64,000 nt of DNA from Nocardioides sp. Root190 (GCF_001428565.1 NZ_LMIA01000008.1:181762-245761), one strand, 5' to 3'. Numbered from the stretch's first letter, positions 6,995 to 16,146 are shown. The notes: generated by a model not told the origin, from the sequence alone. Program-made: numbers and translations.

Positions 6995-7954
6995 TCAGGT
7001 GCGTGCGCGGTGCCGGGGTCGCAGGCGGGAGGCCGGACGCTCGCCCGAGGGTTGGTCGGCGACCCGGGCCAGGGCGCGGTCCACGAGCGCGCAGAGCTCG
7101 GTGCTGACCAGCTCGCGCCGCTCGAACGGGAGGTAGTGGCCGGCGCCGGGCGCCACCAGCAGACGGGCGCCGCGGATGCCCTGGGCGATCTTGCCGGCAT
7201 GCTCGGGTGGGGTCAGCAGGTCGCGGCCGCCGACCAGGACGGTCGTGGGGACGTCGTCGAACGCTGCCAGGTTGCCGATCCGGTCGTGCGCCATCATGTC
7301 CTTGAAGAAGCCCGACATCGTCTCGGGCCAGGCGTGGATCAGCTGGTCGACGACGTGTCCGACGTCGCGGGGACGGGCCGGGGTGCCGAACAGGAACCTC
7401 GAGGCGATCTGTCGCTCGATCACGGGGAACCGTTCGCGACGGCTCAGGCTCAGCATCCGTGACCTGTTGGCGAGGATGAACGGCAGGCGGTCGCGCAGGA
7501 GCGGCCCGGCCACCGCCGGCAGGCCGAGGGTCACCTTGCCGAGCTCGCCGCTCGTGGTGCTGACGAACATCGCACCGGCGATGCGCGGCACCAGGTCGGA
7601 TCGCTCCTCGGGCAGGGCGGTGATCGTCATGCCGCCGACGGAGTGCCCGGCGATCACGAGCGGCCCCTCGGGCGCGTAGGTGTCGACGACCAGGCCGAGG
7701 TCGCGCGCGAGGTGCGGGATCGTGCACGCGGCCTCGCTCGCGCGGTCGGAGCGGCCGTGGCCGCGGTGGTCCCACGTGATGTTCCGGACGTCGTGGCCGT
7801 AGCGCGCGAGCAGGTCGGTGACCTGGTAGTGCCAGTCGGACTCGTCGGCCGTCCAGCAGTGGGACAGGAGCACCGTCAGTGGTGCATCGTCACGACCGCG
7901 GACCGTCACGTGGATCCGGAGGCCGTCCTCGCTGATCACGTTGTGCTCGCTCAT
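6995..7954 (-). CDS. Alpha/beta hydrolase
   Basis: This 319-residue alpha/beta-hydrolase-fold protein carries the nucleophile elbow GHSVGG (serine about residue 123), an acid residue in LVGGRDLLTPPE (about 252) and the catalytic histidine in APGAGHYLPFE (about 280). LSHCWTADESDWHYQ forms the oxyanion loop region. No signal peptide is seen, so it is probably cytosolic. The substrate is unknown; an esterase, lipase or epoxide-hydrolase-like activity is possible. The Arg-rich C-terminal tail is unusual. A GAGGAGG ribosome site precedes the ATG. Confidence 0.85.
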   Translation of the reverse strand: MSEHNVISEDGLRIHVTVRGRDDAPLTVLLSHCWTADESDWHYQVTDLLARYGHDVRNITWDHRGHGRSDRASEAACTIPHLARDLGLVVDTYAPEGPLVIAGHSVGGMTITALPEERSDLVPRIAGAMFVSTTSGELGKVTLGLPAVAGPLLRDRLPFILANRSRMLSLSRRERFPVIERQIASRFLFGTPARPRDVGHVVDQLIHAWPETMSGFFKDMMAHDRIGNLAAFDDVPTTVLVGGRDLLTPPEHAGKIAQGIRGARLLVAPGAGHYLPFERRELVSTELCALVDRALARVADQPSGERPASRLRPRHRART

Positions 7955-8051
7955 GGGGCCTCCTCGACGTCGATGTCGCGAGCCACCCTGCCACGCCGGA
8001 GGCCATCTGCGACAGCGTGTCGCACGGACCGTGGTACGACGTCGCGCCGCC

Positions 8052-8543
8052 TCAGGAGCTCAGCAGCGCCGTCGCCATCGCGGCGACGCCCTCGCCCCGT
8101 CCGGTGAGGCCGAGGCCGTCCGTGGTGGTCGCCGAGAGCGAGACGGGAGCACCGACGACGGCGGACAGCGCGGCTTCGGCCTCGGCCCGGCGGGGGCCGA
8201 TCCGCGGACGGTTGCCGATGACCTGCACCGCGACGTTGACGACGGTGAAACCGGCCGCCCGGACCCGGTTGAGCGTCTCGCCGAGCAGCGCGGCGCCGCT
8301 GGCGCCGGCCCACTGTGGCTGCGACGTACCGAAGTTGCTGCCCAGGTCGCCCAGGCCGGCCGCGGAGAGCAGTGCGTCGCACGCGGCGTGGGCCGCGACG
8401 TCGGCGTCGGAGTGCCCGTCGAGACGGACGTCCTCCTCGGGCCACAGCAGCCCGCCGAGCGCGAGCGGGGGGTCCTCCGGTGCTCGCGGCACGAGCCGGT
8501 GCACATCGGTGCCGATGCCGATCCGCAGACCTGCGCCCGTCAT
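8052..8543 (-). CDS. ispF: 2-C-methyl-D-erythritol 2,4-cyclodiphosphate synthase
   Basis: This 163-residue enzyme follows IspD and IspE in the MEP pathway and releases CMP to form the cyclic diphosphate. The zinc-binding GTDVHRL motif near the N-terminus and the LDGHSDADV segment supply the metal ligands (Asp, His, His). [10 protein letters not shown] and [14 protein letters not shown] are further family blocks, and [19 protein letters not shown] is the C-terminal signature. The length is normal for the trimeric enzyme. It is separated from ispD by the nirD-like and hydrolase genes, and is divergent from the molybdoenzyme gene. Confidence 0.96.
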   Translation of the reverse strand: MTGAGLRIGIGTDVHRLVPRAPEDPPLALGGLLWPEEDVRLDGHSDADVAAHAACDALLSAAGLGDLGSNFGTSQPQWAGASGAALLGETLNRVRAAGFTVVNVAVQVIGNRPRIGPRRAEAEAALSAVVGAPVSLSATTTDGLGLTGRGEGVAAMATALLSS

Positions 8544-8591
8544 TTCGACACTCCGCCAGCGGTTGGGTTCACGCGCTGATCATGCCTGAGG

Positions 8592-8597
8592 GACAAT
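8592..8597 (+). promoter_or_regulatory. -10 element for the molybdopterin oxidoreductase (leaderless)
   Basis: GACAAT ends 6 nt before the GTG at 8604. Confidence 0.45.
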
Positions 8598-8603
8598 CAC
8601 CGG

Positions 8604-10142
8604 GTGAAGACATCCCGTGGCTGGTGGGCGCTCTCCGGCCTCGTCGCCGGCGTCGTCGGCCTGGCGCTCAGCTATGCCGCTGCCGCGCTGCTCCACGTGC
8701 GGGAGTCCCCGGTCGCCGTGGTGGCGGAAGGATTCGCCTCCCTGACGCCCGGACCGGTCGTGAAATGGGCGATCAACACCTTCGACAAGGACGACAAGAA
8801 GGTCCTGGTCGTCGGGATCATCCTGTTCCTCCTCGTCGCCTTCGCGCTGCTCGGGCGCCTGGCCCGACGCCGGTGGTGGGCGGCCGTGACCGGGTACGTC
8901 GTCCTCGCGGGCATCGCTGTCGTCGCCGTGGCGACCAAGCCCAATCCGTCGGTCATCGACTTCGCCCCGACCGTCGTCGGCTTCCTGTTCTGGATCGTGA
9001 CGCTCGCGGTGCTCGCCGAGTGGTTGCGCCGCTGGGAGCTCGTCGCGGAGAGCGAGGACCCGCGGGCCGAGCCGATGCACACACGTCGGCACTTCTTCCT
9101 CGCCGTCGGCGGCGCGACCGCGTTCGCTGGTGCCGCGGGCCTGCTCGGCCGCGTGGCCGGGTCGGCACGTCGTCGCGCCGAGGAGAGCCGCCGTCTGCTG
9201 CGGATCGAGGGCGTCACCGCCCCGGACGTCCCGGACGGGGTGAGCTTCGAGATCCCCGGCGTCAGCACGTGGGAGACGCCGAGCGACGACTTCTACCTGA
9301 TCGACACGGCCTTCATCAAGCCGACCATCGCGCCGGCCGACTGGTCGCTGCGCATCCACGGAATGGTCGAGAAGGAGATCACGCTCTCCTACCGCGACCT
9401 CGTCGCGCGCGAGATCACCCAGGACTGGATCACGCTCAACTGCGTCTCGAACACCGTCGGCGGCGACCTGATCGGCAACGCCTGGTGGAGCGGCGTGCGG
9501 CTGGCCTCGATCCTCGCCGAGGCCGGGCCCCTGCCCGAGGCCAACGCCGTCCTGCAGACCTCGGACGACGGCTGGAACTGCGGTACGCCGCTCGCCGCCC
9601 TGATGGACGAGCGCAACGCCATGCTCGCCGTGGCGATGAACGGCGAGCCGCTCCCGATCGAGCACGGCTTCCCGGTCCGCACCATCGTCCCGGGCCTCTA
9701 CGGCTACGTGTCGGCCACCAAGTGGGTCGTCGACATGGAGGTCACCCGCTTCGACGACATCACGGCGTACTGGACCGACAAGGGTTGGTCCGAGCTCGGC
9801 CCGGTCAAGATCGCCTCCCGCATCGACGTGCCGCGCAACGGCGACGACGTGCCCGCGGGCGAGCTCGTGGTCGCCGGCGTGGCCTGGTTGCAGCACACCG
9901 GAATCTCCGCGGTCGAGGTGCAGGTCGACGGCGGCCGTTGGCAGCGGGCCGAGCTCGCCACCACGCCCAACGTCGACACCTGGGTCCAGTGGCGGGTCAG
10001 CCTCGACGTGGAGGAGGGCAGCCGCCAGCTCCGGGTGCGGGCCATCGACCTCGAGGACGACGTCCAGACGGGCGCCATCGCCGACGTCCTGCCCGACGGT
10101 GCCACCGGCTGGCACACCATCGAGATCAACGCGAAGGCCTGA
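8604..10142 (+). CDS. Membrane-anchored molybdopterin-dependent oxidoreductase (sulfite-oxidase family)
   Basis: This 512-residue protein has four or so membrane helices in the first 145 residues. A twin-arginine-like segment (HTRRHFFLAVGGA, about residues 158-170) precedes a fifth hydrophobic stretch. A sulfite-oxidase-fold molybdopterin domain follows, with the Mo-ligand cysteine in TLNCVSNTVGG (about residue 280), and a C-terminal dimerisation/Ig-like domain (about 410-510). The catalytic domain is probably exposed outside the membrane. The substrate is unknown; this subgroup is separate from periplasmic MsrP (YedY). The SDR gene begins 6 bp after the stop and is probably cotranscribed. 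Confidence 0.88.
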   Translation: MKTSRGWWALSGLVAGVVGLALSYAAAALLHVRESPVAVVAEGFASLTPGPVVKWAINTFDKDDKKVLVVGIILFLLVAFALLGRLARRRWWAAVTGYVVLAGIAVVAVATKPNPSVIDFAPTVVGFLFWIVTLAVLAEWLRRWELVAESEDPRAEPMHTRRHFFLAVGGATAFAGAAGLLGRVAGSARRRAEESRRLLRIEGVTAPDVPDGVSFEIPGVSTWETPSDDFYLIDTAFIKPTIAPADWSLRIHGMVEKEITLSYRDLVAREITQDWITLNCVSNTVGGDLIGNAWWSGVRLASILAEAGPLPEANAVLQTSDDGWNCGTPLAALMDERNAMLAVAMNGEPLPIEHGFPVRTIVPGLYGYVSATKWVVDMEVTRFDDITAYWTDKGWSELGPVKIASRIDVPRNGDDVPAGELVVAGVAWLQHTGISAVEVQVDGGRWQRAELATTPNVDTWVQWRVSLDVEEGSRQLRVRAIDLEDDVQTGAIADVLPDGATGWHTIEINAKA

Positions 10143-10148
10143 GCACAC

Positions 10149-10883
10149 GTGGACGACTTCTCGACCCTGCCCGGTGGCGCGCTCGTGGTCGGCGGCTCGG
10201 GCGGCCTCGGCCGTGCGATCGCCGAGCTGCTCATCGAGCGTGGCGCGAAGGTCGCGGTCACCCACCGCTCCCGTCCGGTCGACATCGGCGTGGGGTCGTA
10301 CGGCCTGGACCTCGCGGACGTGTCCGAGGTCCCGCGGGTCCTCAACCACGCGGCTGCCGAGCTCGGGGGACTGCACACGGTCGTCCACGCCGCCGGCCCC
10401 CACGTCCCGATGGTGCACCTCTCGCGGGTGCCTCCTGCCGACCTGGCCGCCCAGCTCGCCGTCGACACCGGCGGCTTCTTCGCGGTCGCCCACGCGGCGC
10501 TGCCCTTCCTGCGCGAGTCGAAGGGCTCGCTGACGGCCGTCACGACCGCAGCCACCGCCCGCTTCCCGGTCCGCGACGGGCTGTCGTCTGCGCCCAAGGC
10601 CGCCGTCGAGGCGCTGGTGCGCGGACTGGCCGTCGAGGAGGGCCGGTTCGGCGTGCGCGTCAACGCGGTCGGTCCCGGCATGCTCACCGACGGCATGGCC
10701 GAGCGACTGATCAGCAGCGGTGAGCTCGACGACCACGCCCTCGAGGTGACGCGCGGCAACATCCCGCTGCGGACCTTCGGGAGCGCCGCCGACATCGCCG
10801 AGGCCGTCTGCTTCCTCGCCTCCGCCCGCGCCGGGTTCATCACCGGCCAGAAGCTCGACGTCGACGGCGGGTATGGCTGCTAG
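10149..10883 (+). CDS. Short-chain dehydrogenase/reductase family protein with altered active site
   Basis: This 244-residue Rossmann-fold protein has the cofactor loop GGSGGLGRA (a variant of TGxxxGxG) and VHAAGPH in place of NNAG. Its C-terminus (FITGQKLDVDGGYG) is typical of FabG-like reductases. In the catalytic stretch the expected Tyr-x3-Lys reads Ser-Ser-Ala-Pro-Lys (Ser146, Lys150), so the usual catalytic tyrosine is missing. It may be inactive, use another mechanism or have a binding role. The GTG start lies 6 bp after the molybdoenzyme stop, and the pair looks like an operon. Confidence 0.85.
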   Translation: MDDFSTLPGGALVVGGSGGLGRAIAELLIERGAKVAVTHRSRPVDIGVGSYGLDLADVSEVPRVLNHAAAELGGLHTVVHAAGPHVPMVHLSRVPPADLAAQLAVDTGGFFAVAHAALPFLRESKGSLTAVTTAATARFPVRDGLSSAPKAAVEALVRGLAVEEGRFGVRVNAVGPGMLTDGMAERLISSGELDDHALEVTRGNIPLRTFGSAADIAEAVCFLASARAGFITGQKLDVDGGYGC

Positions 10884-10916
10884 CGCGCGGATGAGCGACC
10901 CGTCGACCACCATCCC

Positions 10917-10922
10917 TAGACT
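10917..10922 (+). promoter_or_regulatory. -10 element for cysS (leaderless)
   Basis: TAGACT ends 6 nt before the GTG at 10929. Confidence 0.55.
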
Positions 10923-10928
10923 GGGCGG

Positions 10929-12329
10929 GTGACGATCAGGCTCTACGACACCGCGACCCGCGAGGTCCGTGACTTCGTGCCCCTCCAGGAGGGCAGGGCG
11001 GGTCTGTACGTGTGTGGTCTGACGGTGCAGAGCGAGCCCCACGTCGGGCACGTCCGCTCCGGGGTCAACTTCGACGTGCTGCAGCGCTGGTTGCGCCACC
11101 GCGGCTTCGAGGTCACCTTCATCCGCAACATCACCGACATCGACGACAAGATCCTCACCAAGTCGGCCGAGCAGGGACGTCCCTGGTACAACCTCGCCTA
11201 CGCGATGAAGATCGAGCTCGACAAGGCGTACGCCGCGCTCAACGTCGCCCCGCCGACGTACGAACCCGCGGCCACCGGCCACATCCCCGAGATGATCGTG
11301 CTGATCGAGCGGCTGATCGAGCGCGGTCACGCGTACGCCGCAGCGGACTCCTCCGGCGACGTCTACTTCGACGTCCGGTCGTGGCAGCAGTACGGCGAGC
11401 TGACCCACCAGGGCATCGAGGACATGGAGCCGGCTGCCGACGCCGATCCGCGCGGCAAGCGCGACCCCCGTGACTTCGCCCTCTGGAAGGGCCGCAAGGA
11501 GTCCGAGCCGGCGACCGCGTCCTGGCCGAGCCCGTGGGGGCCGGGCCGACCGGGCTGGCACATCGAGTGCTCGGCGATGGCCGGCAAGTACCTCGGCGAC
11601 GCCTTCGACATCCACGGCGGCGGCGTCGACCTGCGCTTCCCGCACCACGAGAACGAGCAGGCGCAGTCACGCGCTGCGGGCGGTGCCTTCGCGTCGTACT
11701 GGATGCACAACGCCTGGATCACCACCGCCGGCGAGAAGATGAGCAAGTCGCTCGGCAACACCCTCTCGATCCCGGCGATCCTCGAGCGCTACCGCGGCGC
11801 CGAGCTGCGCTACTACGTTGTCGCGGCGCACTACCGCTCCCACGTCGAGTTCTCCTTCGAGGCCCTCGACGAGGCCGCGGTGGGCTACCGCCGGATCGAG
11901 GCCTTCCTCGAGCGGGCCGGGTCGCCGGCGCTCGACGCCGGTGCCGTCCCCGACGCCTTCGCGGCTGCGATGGACGAGGACCTCGGGACCCCTGCAGCGG
12001 TGGCCGTCCTGCACGACACGGTGCGTGAGGGCAACCGCCAGCTGGCAGCGGGCGAGGACGTGACCTCGAGTGCCGCCTCGGTCGCGGCCATGCTCGACGT
12101 CCTGGGCGTGCACCCGGCCGACCCGGCCTGGGCCGGCAGCGGCGGCTCGGACACCGAGGAACGCCTCACCGCGGCGGTGGACGCACTGGTGGCAGGTCTG
12201 CTCGACGAGCGTGCGCAGGCGCGGGTCGACAAGGACTGGGCACGTGCGGACGCCATCCGCGACCGGATCAAGTCGGCCGGCATCGAGGTCACCGACACCC
12301 CTGATGGACCTACCTGGACGGTGAACTGA
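10929..12329 (+). CDS. cysS: Cysteinyl-tRNA synthetase
   Basis: This 466-residue class I aminoacyl-tRNA synthetase charges tRNA-Cys. [18 protein letters not shown] holds the first zinc-ligand cysteine and the HIGH-type motif (HVGH). WHIECSAMA and [15 protein letters not shown] hold further zinc ligands, and EKMSKSLGN is the KMSKS loop. The C-terminal helical region (about 340-466) is the tRNA-binding part. The length fits CysS rather than the shorter mycothiol ligase MshC, which shares the fold. rlmB starts one base after the stop, so the two are cotranscribed, as in other actinobacteria. Confidence 0.96.
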   Translation: MTIRLYDTATREVRDFVPLQEGRAGLYVCGLTVQSEPHVGHVRSGVNFDVLQRWLRHRGFEVTFIRNITDIDDKILTKSAEQGRPWYNLAYAMKIELDKAYAALNVAPPTYEPAATGHIPEMIVLIERLIERGHAYAAADSSGDVYFDVRSWQQYGELTHQGIEDMEPAADADPRGKRDPRDFALWKGRKESEPATASWPSPWGPGRPGWHIECSAMAGKYLGDAFDIHGGGVDLRFPHHENEQAQSRAAGGAFASYWMHNAWITTAGEKMSKSLGNTLSIPAILERYRGAELRYYVVAAHYRSHVEFSFEALDEAAVGYRRIEAFLERAGSPALDAGAVPDAFAAAMDEDLGTPAAVAVLHDTVREGNRQLAAGEDVTSSAASVAAMLDVLGVHPADPAWAGSGGSDTEERLTAAVDALVAGLLDERAQARVDKDWARADAIRDRIKSAGIEVTDTPDGPTWTVN

Positions 12330-12330
12330 C

Positions 12331-13302
12331 ATGGCTGGGAACTCGAGCCGCAAGGGCGCGATCCGCAAGACGAACAAGAAGGCGAGCGTCGGCTCCGGCG
12401 GCAAGGTGCGCCGCGGCCTCGAGGGCCGCGGCCCGACGCCGAAGGCGACCGAGCGCGAGTACCACAAGGCGCACAAGGTGGCCGAGGCCAAGAAGCGTGC
12501 CGAGAAGCGCGGCAGCACCGGCGGCCCGCGGGGTCGGCGCAAGAGCGGGGACGCCGAGTGGATCGCCGGGCGCAACCCGGTCGTCGAGGCGCTGCGCGAG
12601 AAGGTGCCGGTGACCGCGGTGTACGTCGCCGAGGGCGCCGAGCGCGACAACCGCCTGCGTGAGGTCTTCCGGATCGCCGCCGAGGGCGGCATCGGCCTGC
12701 TCGAGGTGAGCCGCAACGAGCTGGACCGACTCACCGACGGAGCCGTCCACCAGGGCCTCGCCGCACGGATCCCGGCGTACGAGTACGCCCACCCGGAGGA
12801 CCTGCTCGACGCCGCCGACGAGGCCAAGGAGAAGGCGCTCGTCGTCATGCTCGACTCGATCACCGACCCGCGCAACCTGGGCGCGATCGTGCGGAGCGCC
12901 GCCGGGTTCGGTGCGCACGGCGTGGTCATCCCGGAGCGTCGCGCGGCGTCGATGACGGCCTCGGCCTGGAAGACCTCGGCCGGTGCTGCGGCGCGGTGCC
13001 CCGTCGCGCAGACGGTCAACCTGACCCGCCAGATCAAGGCCTACCAGGAGGCGGGCTGCTTCGTCATCGGCCTCGCTGCCGACGGTGACCTCTCGCTGCC
13101 CGAGCTCGTCGCGGACGCAGACCTGGTCTCCGACCACCTCGTCATCGTCGTCGGTTCCGAGGGCGAGGGCCTCTCCCGCCTGGTCGCCGAGAGCTGCGAC
13201 CGGCTGATGTCGATCCCGATGTCCAGCGCGCTGGAGTCCCTCAACGCGGGCGTCGCGGCCTCGGTCGCGCTCTACGCCATCGCCGAGGCCCGGTCCCGGT
13301 AG
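12331..13302 (+). CDS. rlmB: 23S rRNA 2'-O-methyltransferase of the RlmB/TrmH family
   Basis: This 323-residue SpoU-family methyltransferase is predicted to methylate the ribose of G2251 in 23S rRNA. An N-terminal basic, disordered extension (about 75 residues rich in Lys/Arg/Gly) precedes the substrate-binding domain (IAGRNPVVEALRE, about 77-150). The SPOUT knot domain has the three motifs: DSITDPRNLGAIVRSAAGFG, VVGSEGEGLSRLV and IPMSSALESLNAGVAASVALY. The AdoMet-binding trefoil knot is intact. It directly follows cysS and is followed by a metallophosphoesterase gene 14 bp later. Confidence 0.93.
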   Translation: MAGNSSRKGAIRKTNKKASVGSGGKVRRGLEGRGPTPKATEREYHKAHKVAEAKKRAEKRGSTGGPRGRRKSGDAEWIAGRNPVVEALREKVPVTAVYVAEGAERDNRLREVFRIAAEGGIGLLEVSRNELDRLTDGAVHQGLAARIPAYEYAHPEDLLDAADEAKEKALVVMLDSITDPRNLGAIVRSAAGFGAHGVVIPERRAASMTASAWKTSAGAAARCPVAQTVNLTRQIKAYQEAGCFVIGLAADGDLSLPELVADADLVSDHLVIVVGSEGEGLSRLVAESCDRLMSIPMSSALESLNAGVAASVALYAIAEARSR

Positions 13303-13316
13303 GAGCTGGGCCTGCC

Positions 13317-14819
13317 GTGCCGACACTTCTCCGGGTGCTGAAGGTCCTCGGCGGGGTCGGCGCGTGGGCGCTCCTCGCCGCGGTCGTCGCGTCGACGATC
13401 TTCGTCGGCAGCGAGCGCACGGTCGACCTCGCGAGCCACGAGGCCACCGTCAGCCCGGACTTCTCGGGCGACGTGGTGCTGCGCAGCGGCCCGATCCTGC
13501 CCGACCTGCGGGCGCCGTCGGGCTCCCGGGTCGGTGTGGAGATCGAGCTCGGCAAGACCGACACGACCTCGCTGCAGGAGCTGACGGCGCGGTACGCCGC
13601 CATCGCCTCCCAGCCCGAGGGCCAGATCGCGGTGGTGAGCCGCGCGGTCCGCACGATGGCGGTCGCCGCCGCCGTCCAGGGGGCTGCCCTGGCGGTGCTC
13701 CCGTTCCTGGTGTGGGTGGCCGTGGGACGCGAACGCCGACGGGTGCTGCTCACCCGGCTCCCGAGCGTGGGCGGCGTCGCGACCGGCCTGCTCGTCGTAC
13801 TCCTCGTGGTGGCGCTGGCGGCGCCAGTCGGCTGGGGCCGCCAGGACCCTGCTGCGCAGGAGTGGAGCACGCTGGGGGAGTTCATCGGTGACGAGATCCC
13901 GCTCCCGGCCCAGGCCCGGGACGTGGAGATCATGGGCGACGCCACGACCGAGGAGACCCGTCGGCTGATCTCCAGCGCGGTCAGCAGCTATGACCAGGGC
14001 CTGGAGTTCTACACCAAGGCGGCCGAGGACGCCGCCGGGCTCGAGTTGCGTGAGCCGGAGGACGGCGAGACCGTCGCGGTCCTGGTCTCGGACCGTCACC
14101 TCAACGTCGGCATGGACAAGGTCGCGCGGGCGATCGGCGACCGGGCAGGCGCCACGGTGGCGTTCGACGCCGGCGACGACACCTCGACCGGGGAGCGCTG
14201 GGAAGCCTTCTCGCTCGACTCGGTCTCGGCGGCCTTCGAGGACTACGACGGCCGGTGGGCCGTGGCCGGCAACCACGACAACGGGACCTTCGTGCGCTCG
14301 CACATGGAGGACCTGGGCTGGACCTACTTCGACGGTGAGGTGATCGAGGGGCCCGGTGGCTCGCGGATCCTCGGCGTCGACGACCCCCGGGCCAGCGGTC
14401 TGGGCAACTGGCGCGACGAGACCGGGCTGAGCTTCAGCGAGGTCTCCGACCGCGTCACCGAGACCGCCTGCGCCGCGGACGAGGCCGACGACCGGGTGGC
14501 GACCCTCCTGCTGCACGACGCCAACATGGGCAGGGGAGCACTCGCCGAGGGATGCGTCGACCTGGTGATCGGCGGCCACGTCCACGTCCAGTCCGGACCC
14601 ACCCCGGTGACGGCGGAGGACGGCCGGATCGGCTATCGCTACACCGCCGGGACGACCGGCGGCGCGGCGTACGCGATCGCCATCGGCAGCAAGCTGCGAC
14701 GGGCCGCCAGCGTTGCGCTGATCACCTACCGCGAGGGCCGTCCGGTGGGAATCCAGTCGGTCACCCTGCAGACCAACGGCCGCTACGACGTCGACGAGTA
14801 CGTCGAGCTCCTCTACTGA
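13317..14819 (+). CDS. Membrane-anchored metallophosphoesterase
   Basis: This 500-residue protein has an N-terminal membrane helix (about residues 8-30), a second and third in the middle (about 115-175), then a calcineurin-like phosphoesterase domain (about 250-490). Metal-ligand motifs are in order: SDRHLN, FDAGDD, AGNHDNG, LLLHDAN and GGHVHVQSG. The extracytoplasmic or cytosolic side of the catalytic domain is not certain. The substrate is unknown. The GTG start is preceded by AGGAG and lies 14 bp after rlmB, so it is likely the last gene of a cysS-rlmB operon. Confidence 0.85.
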   Translation: MPTLLRVLKVLGGVGAWALLAAVVASTIFVGSERTVDLASHEATVSPDFSGDVVLRSGPILPDLRAPSGSRVGVEIELGKTDTTSLQELTARYAAIASQPEGQIAVVSRAVRTMAVAAAVQGAALAVLPFLVWVAVGRERRRVLLTRLPSVGGVATGLLVVLLVVALAAPVGWGRQDPAAQEWSTLGEFIGDEIPLPAQARDVEIMGDATTEETRRLISSAVSSYDQGLEFYTKAAEDAAGLELREPEDGETVAVLVSDRHLNVGMDKVARAIGDRAGATVAFDAGDDTSTGERWEAFSLDSVSAAFEDYDGRWAVAGNHDNGTFVRSHMEDLGWTYFDGEVIEGPGGSRILGVDDPRASGLGNWRDETGLSFSEVSDRVTETACAADEADDRVATLLLHDANMGRGALAEGCVDLVIGGHVHVQSGPTPVTAEDGRIGYRYTAGTTGGAAYAIAIGSKLRRAASVALITYREGRPVGIQSVTLQTNGRYDVDEYVELLY

Positions 14820-14889
14820 CGTCGGATCGCTCCGCGTCGGATCCGATCACGACGCGGTCTGGCGATGACGCATTTGGAGAAGGTTCCCC

Positions 14890-14895
14890 TAAGGT
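14890..14895 (+). promoter_or_regulatory. Candidate promoter for the LppU-like pair
   Basis: TAAGGT is a plausible -10; ATGACG (14865-14870) is a weak -35 at 19 bp. A leader of about 55 nt with a GGAAAGGGA ribosome site follows. Confidence 0.35.
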
Positions 14896-14955
14896 GATCC
14901 TGAAAATTCGCTGAGGGTGTCTCGGGCCGCCCTTCACTCGGAAAGGGATCCCCCC

Positions 14956-15450
14956 ATGGGAAAGAGCCTCATCGCCAAGCTCGGCGGCGTCGGCATCGCG
15001 ATCATCGTCGCGGTCGTCTTCTACTTCGTTCAGAACAAGGGCCAGGAGAAGATCGCCGAGGCCAACGCGCCTGAGGTCGGTCAGTGCCTGAGCGTGACCG
15101 GCACGATCAACGCCAAGCACGAGGAGCAGAAGTGTGCCGACCTCGCGGCGACCTACAAGGTCACCGCGGACAACGGTGACTGCGACGAGAACGAGACCAC
15201 CTACAAGATCTCGCTCGGCTCCGGCAACAGCGCCAACGTGGCCGACCTGTGCCTCGCGCTCAACGCGAACGAGGGCGACTGCCTGAGCCTCGGTGCCAGC
15301 ACCGAGGAGAAGGTCGACTGCGCTGCCACGAAGGGCACCTCGCTGAAGGTCGCCTCCGTCGGCAAGTCGGGCGACACCTGCGCCAGCCCCGGTCAGCCGC
15401 TCGAGTACACGAAGCGCGACCTGCTGTACTGCCTGGTCGAGAACGCCTGA
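14956..15450 (+). CDS. LppU/SCO3897-like membrane-anchored protein, copy 1
   Basis: This 164-residue protein has one N-terminal membrane helix (residues 9-27) and an extracytoplasmic domain with eight cysteines that probably form disulfides (QCLSVTG, KCADL, GDCDENET, DLCLAL, GDCLSLG, VDCAA, DTCASPG, YCLVEN). It resembles the LppU/SCO3897 family of actinobacterial surface proteins, whose role is unknown. The next gene is a clear paralog. The ATG at 14956 was chosen over an upstream in-frame start because a ribosome site precedes it and the helix then sits at the N-terminus. Confidence 0.75.
   Translation: MGKSLIAKLGGVGIAIIVAVVFYFVQNKGQEKIAEANAPEVGQCLSVTGTINAKHEEQKCADLAATYKVTADNGDCDENETTYKISLGSGNSANVADLCLALNANEGDCLSLGASTEEKVDCAATKGTSLKVASVGKSGDTCASPGQPLEYTKRDLLYCLVENA
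15297..15350 (+). repeat. 54-bp identical segment, copy 1 of 2
   Basis: Identical by hand alignment to 15993-16046 in the neighbouring paralog. It lies within the two LppU-like genes and marks a recent duplication or gene conversion. Confidence 0.9.
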
Positions 15451-15468
15451 CCTCGCACCGCACCTGTT

Positions 15469-15509
15469 CCGGCCGGGATCCCGCAAGGGAGCCCGGCCGG
15501 GGCTGTTTC
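15469..15509 (+). terminator. Hairpin between the two LppU-like genes
   Basis: A 9-bp stem CCGGCCGGG/CCCGGCCGG, a small internal loop, a 3-bp stem and a GCAA tetraloop, followed by CTGTTTCT. It lies only 12 bases before the ribosome site of the second gene, so it may reduce rather than abolish expression of copy 2. Confidence 0.7.
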
Positions 15510-15525
15510 TCAGGAGAATGAGGCC

Positions 15526-16146
15526 ATGACCGACCCGTACAGCTCCCCGAACCTCCCGCCGCCCTCCGGGCAGCCGATGAATCCGTACGCGCCGCCCCCG
15601 ACCCCGTCCTCGGGCGGGAGCGGGAAGAAGCTCTGGATCATCCTGGGAGCCGTCCTGCTCGGCCTGCTGCTCCTGTGCGGCGGCGGTGCCGTGGCGCTCG
15701 TGGTGATCGGCAGCGACGCGGTCAAGGAAGCTGTCGACGACATTGCCGACGAGCGGGTCGACGCGCCCGAGGTCGGCGAATGCCTCAGCGTCACCGGCAC
15801 GATCAACGCCGAACACGAGACGCACGACTGCGATGAGCTCGACGCCACCTACGAGGTCACCTCCGATGACGGTGACTGCGACGAGAACGAGACCACCTAC
15901 GTGATCTCGCTCGGCACCGGCAACACCGGCAATGTCGCCGACCTCTGCCTGATCCTCAACGCGGACGAGGGGGACTGCCTCAGCCTTGGTGTCAGCACCG
16001 AGGAGAAGGTCGACTGCGCTGCCACGAAGGGCACCTCGCTGAAGGTTGCCAGCGTCGGCAACGCCGGCGACACCTGCGCCGTGCCGGGCCAACCGCTGGA
16101 GTACGCCACGCGTGACGTCCTGTTGTGCCTGGTCGACAACGGCTGA
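15526..16146 (+). CDS. LppU/SCO3897-like membrane-anchored protein, copy 2
   Basis: This 206-residue paralog of the preceding gene adds a proline-rich cytosolic N-terminus (MTDPYSSPNLPPPSG and more, about 35 residues) before its membrane helix (about 38-62). The outer domain keeps the eight cysteine positions and most of the sequence of copy 1 (e.g. DCDENETTY, EEKVDCAATKGTSLKVAS). The two genes share a 54-bp identical stretch, so they duplicated or converted recently. An AGGAG site precedes the ATG, just after a terminator-like hairpin. Confidence 0.75.
   Translation: MTDPYSSPNLPPPSGQPMNPYAPPPTPSSGGSGKKLWIILGAVLLGLLLLCGGGAVALVVIGSDAVKEAVDDIADERVDAPEVGECLSVTGTINAEHETHDCDELDATYEVTSDDGDCDENETTYVISLGTGNTGNVADLCLILNADEGDCLSLGVSTEEKVDCAATKGTSLKVASVGNAGDTCAVPGQPLEYATRDVLLCLVDNG
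15993..16046 (+). repeat. 54-bp identical segment, copy 2 of 2
   Basis: Identical to 15297-15350 in the first LppU-like gene. Confidence 0.9.

Noticed and set aside
8580..11648. A very long open frame on the minus strand opposite the molybdoenzyme, SDR and cysS genes
   Set aside because: It is a mirror frame common in high-GC DNA; the plus-strand genes have clear families and motifs, while this frame has low-complexity composition and no motifs.
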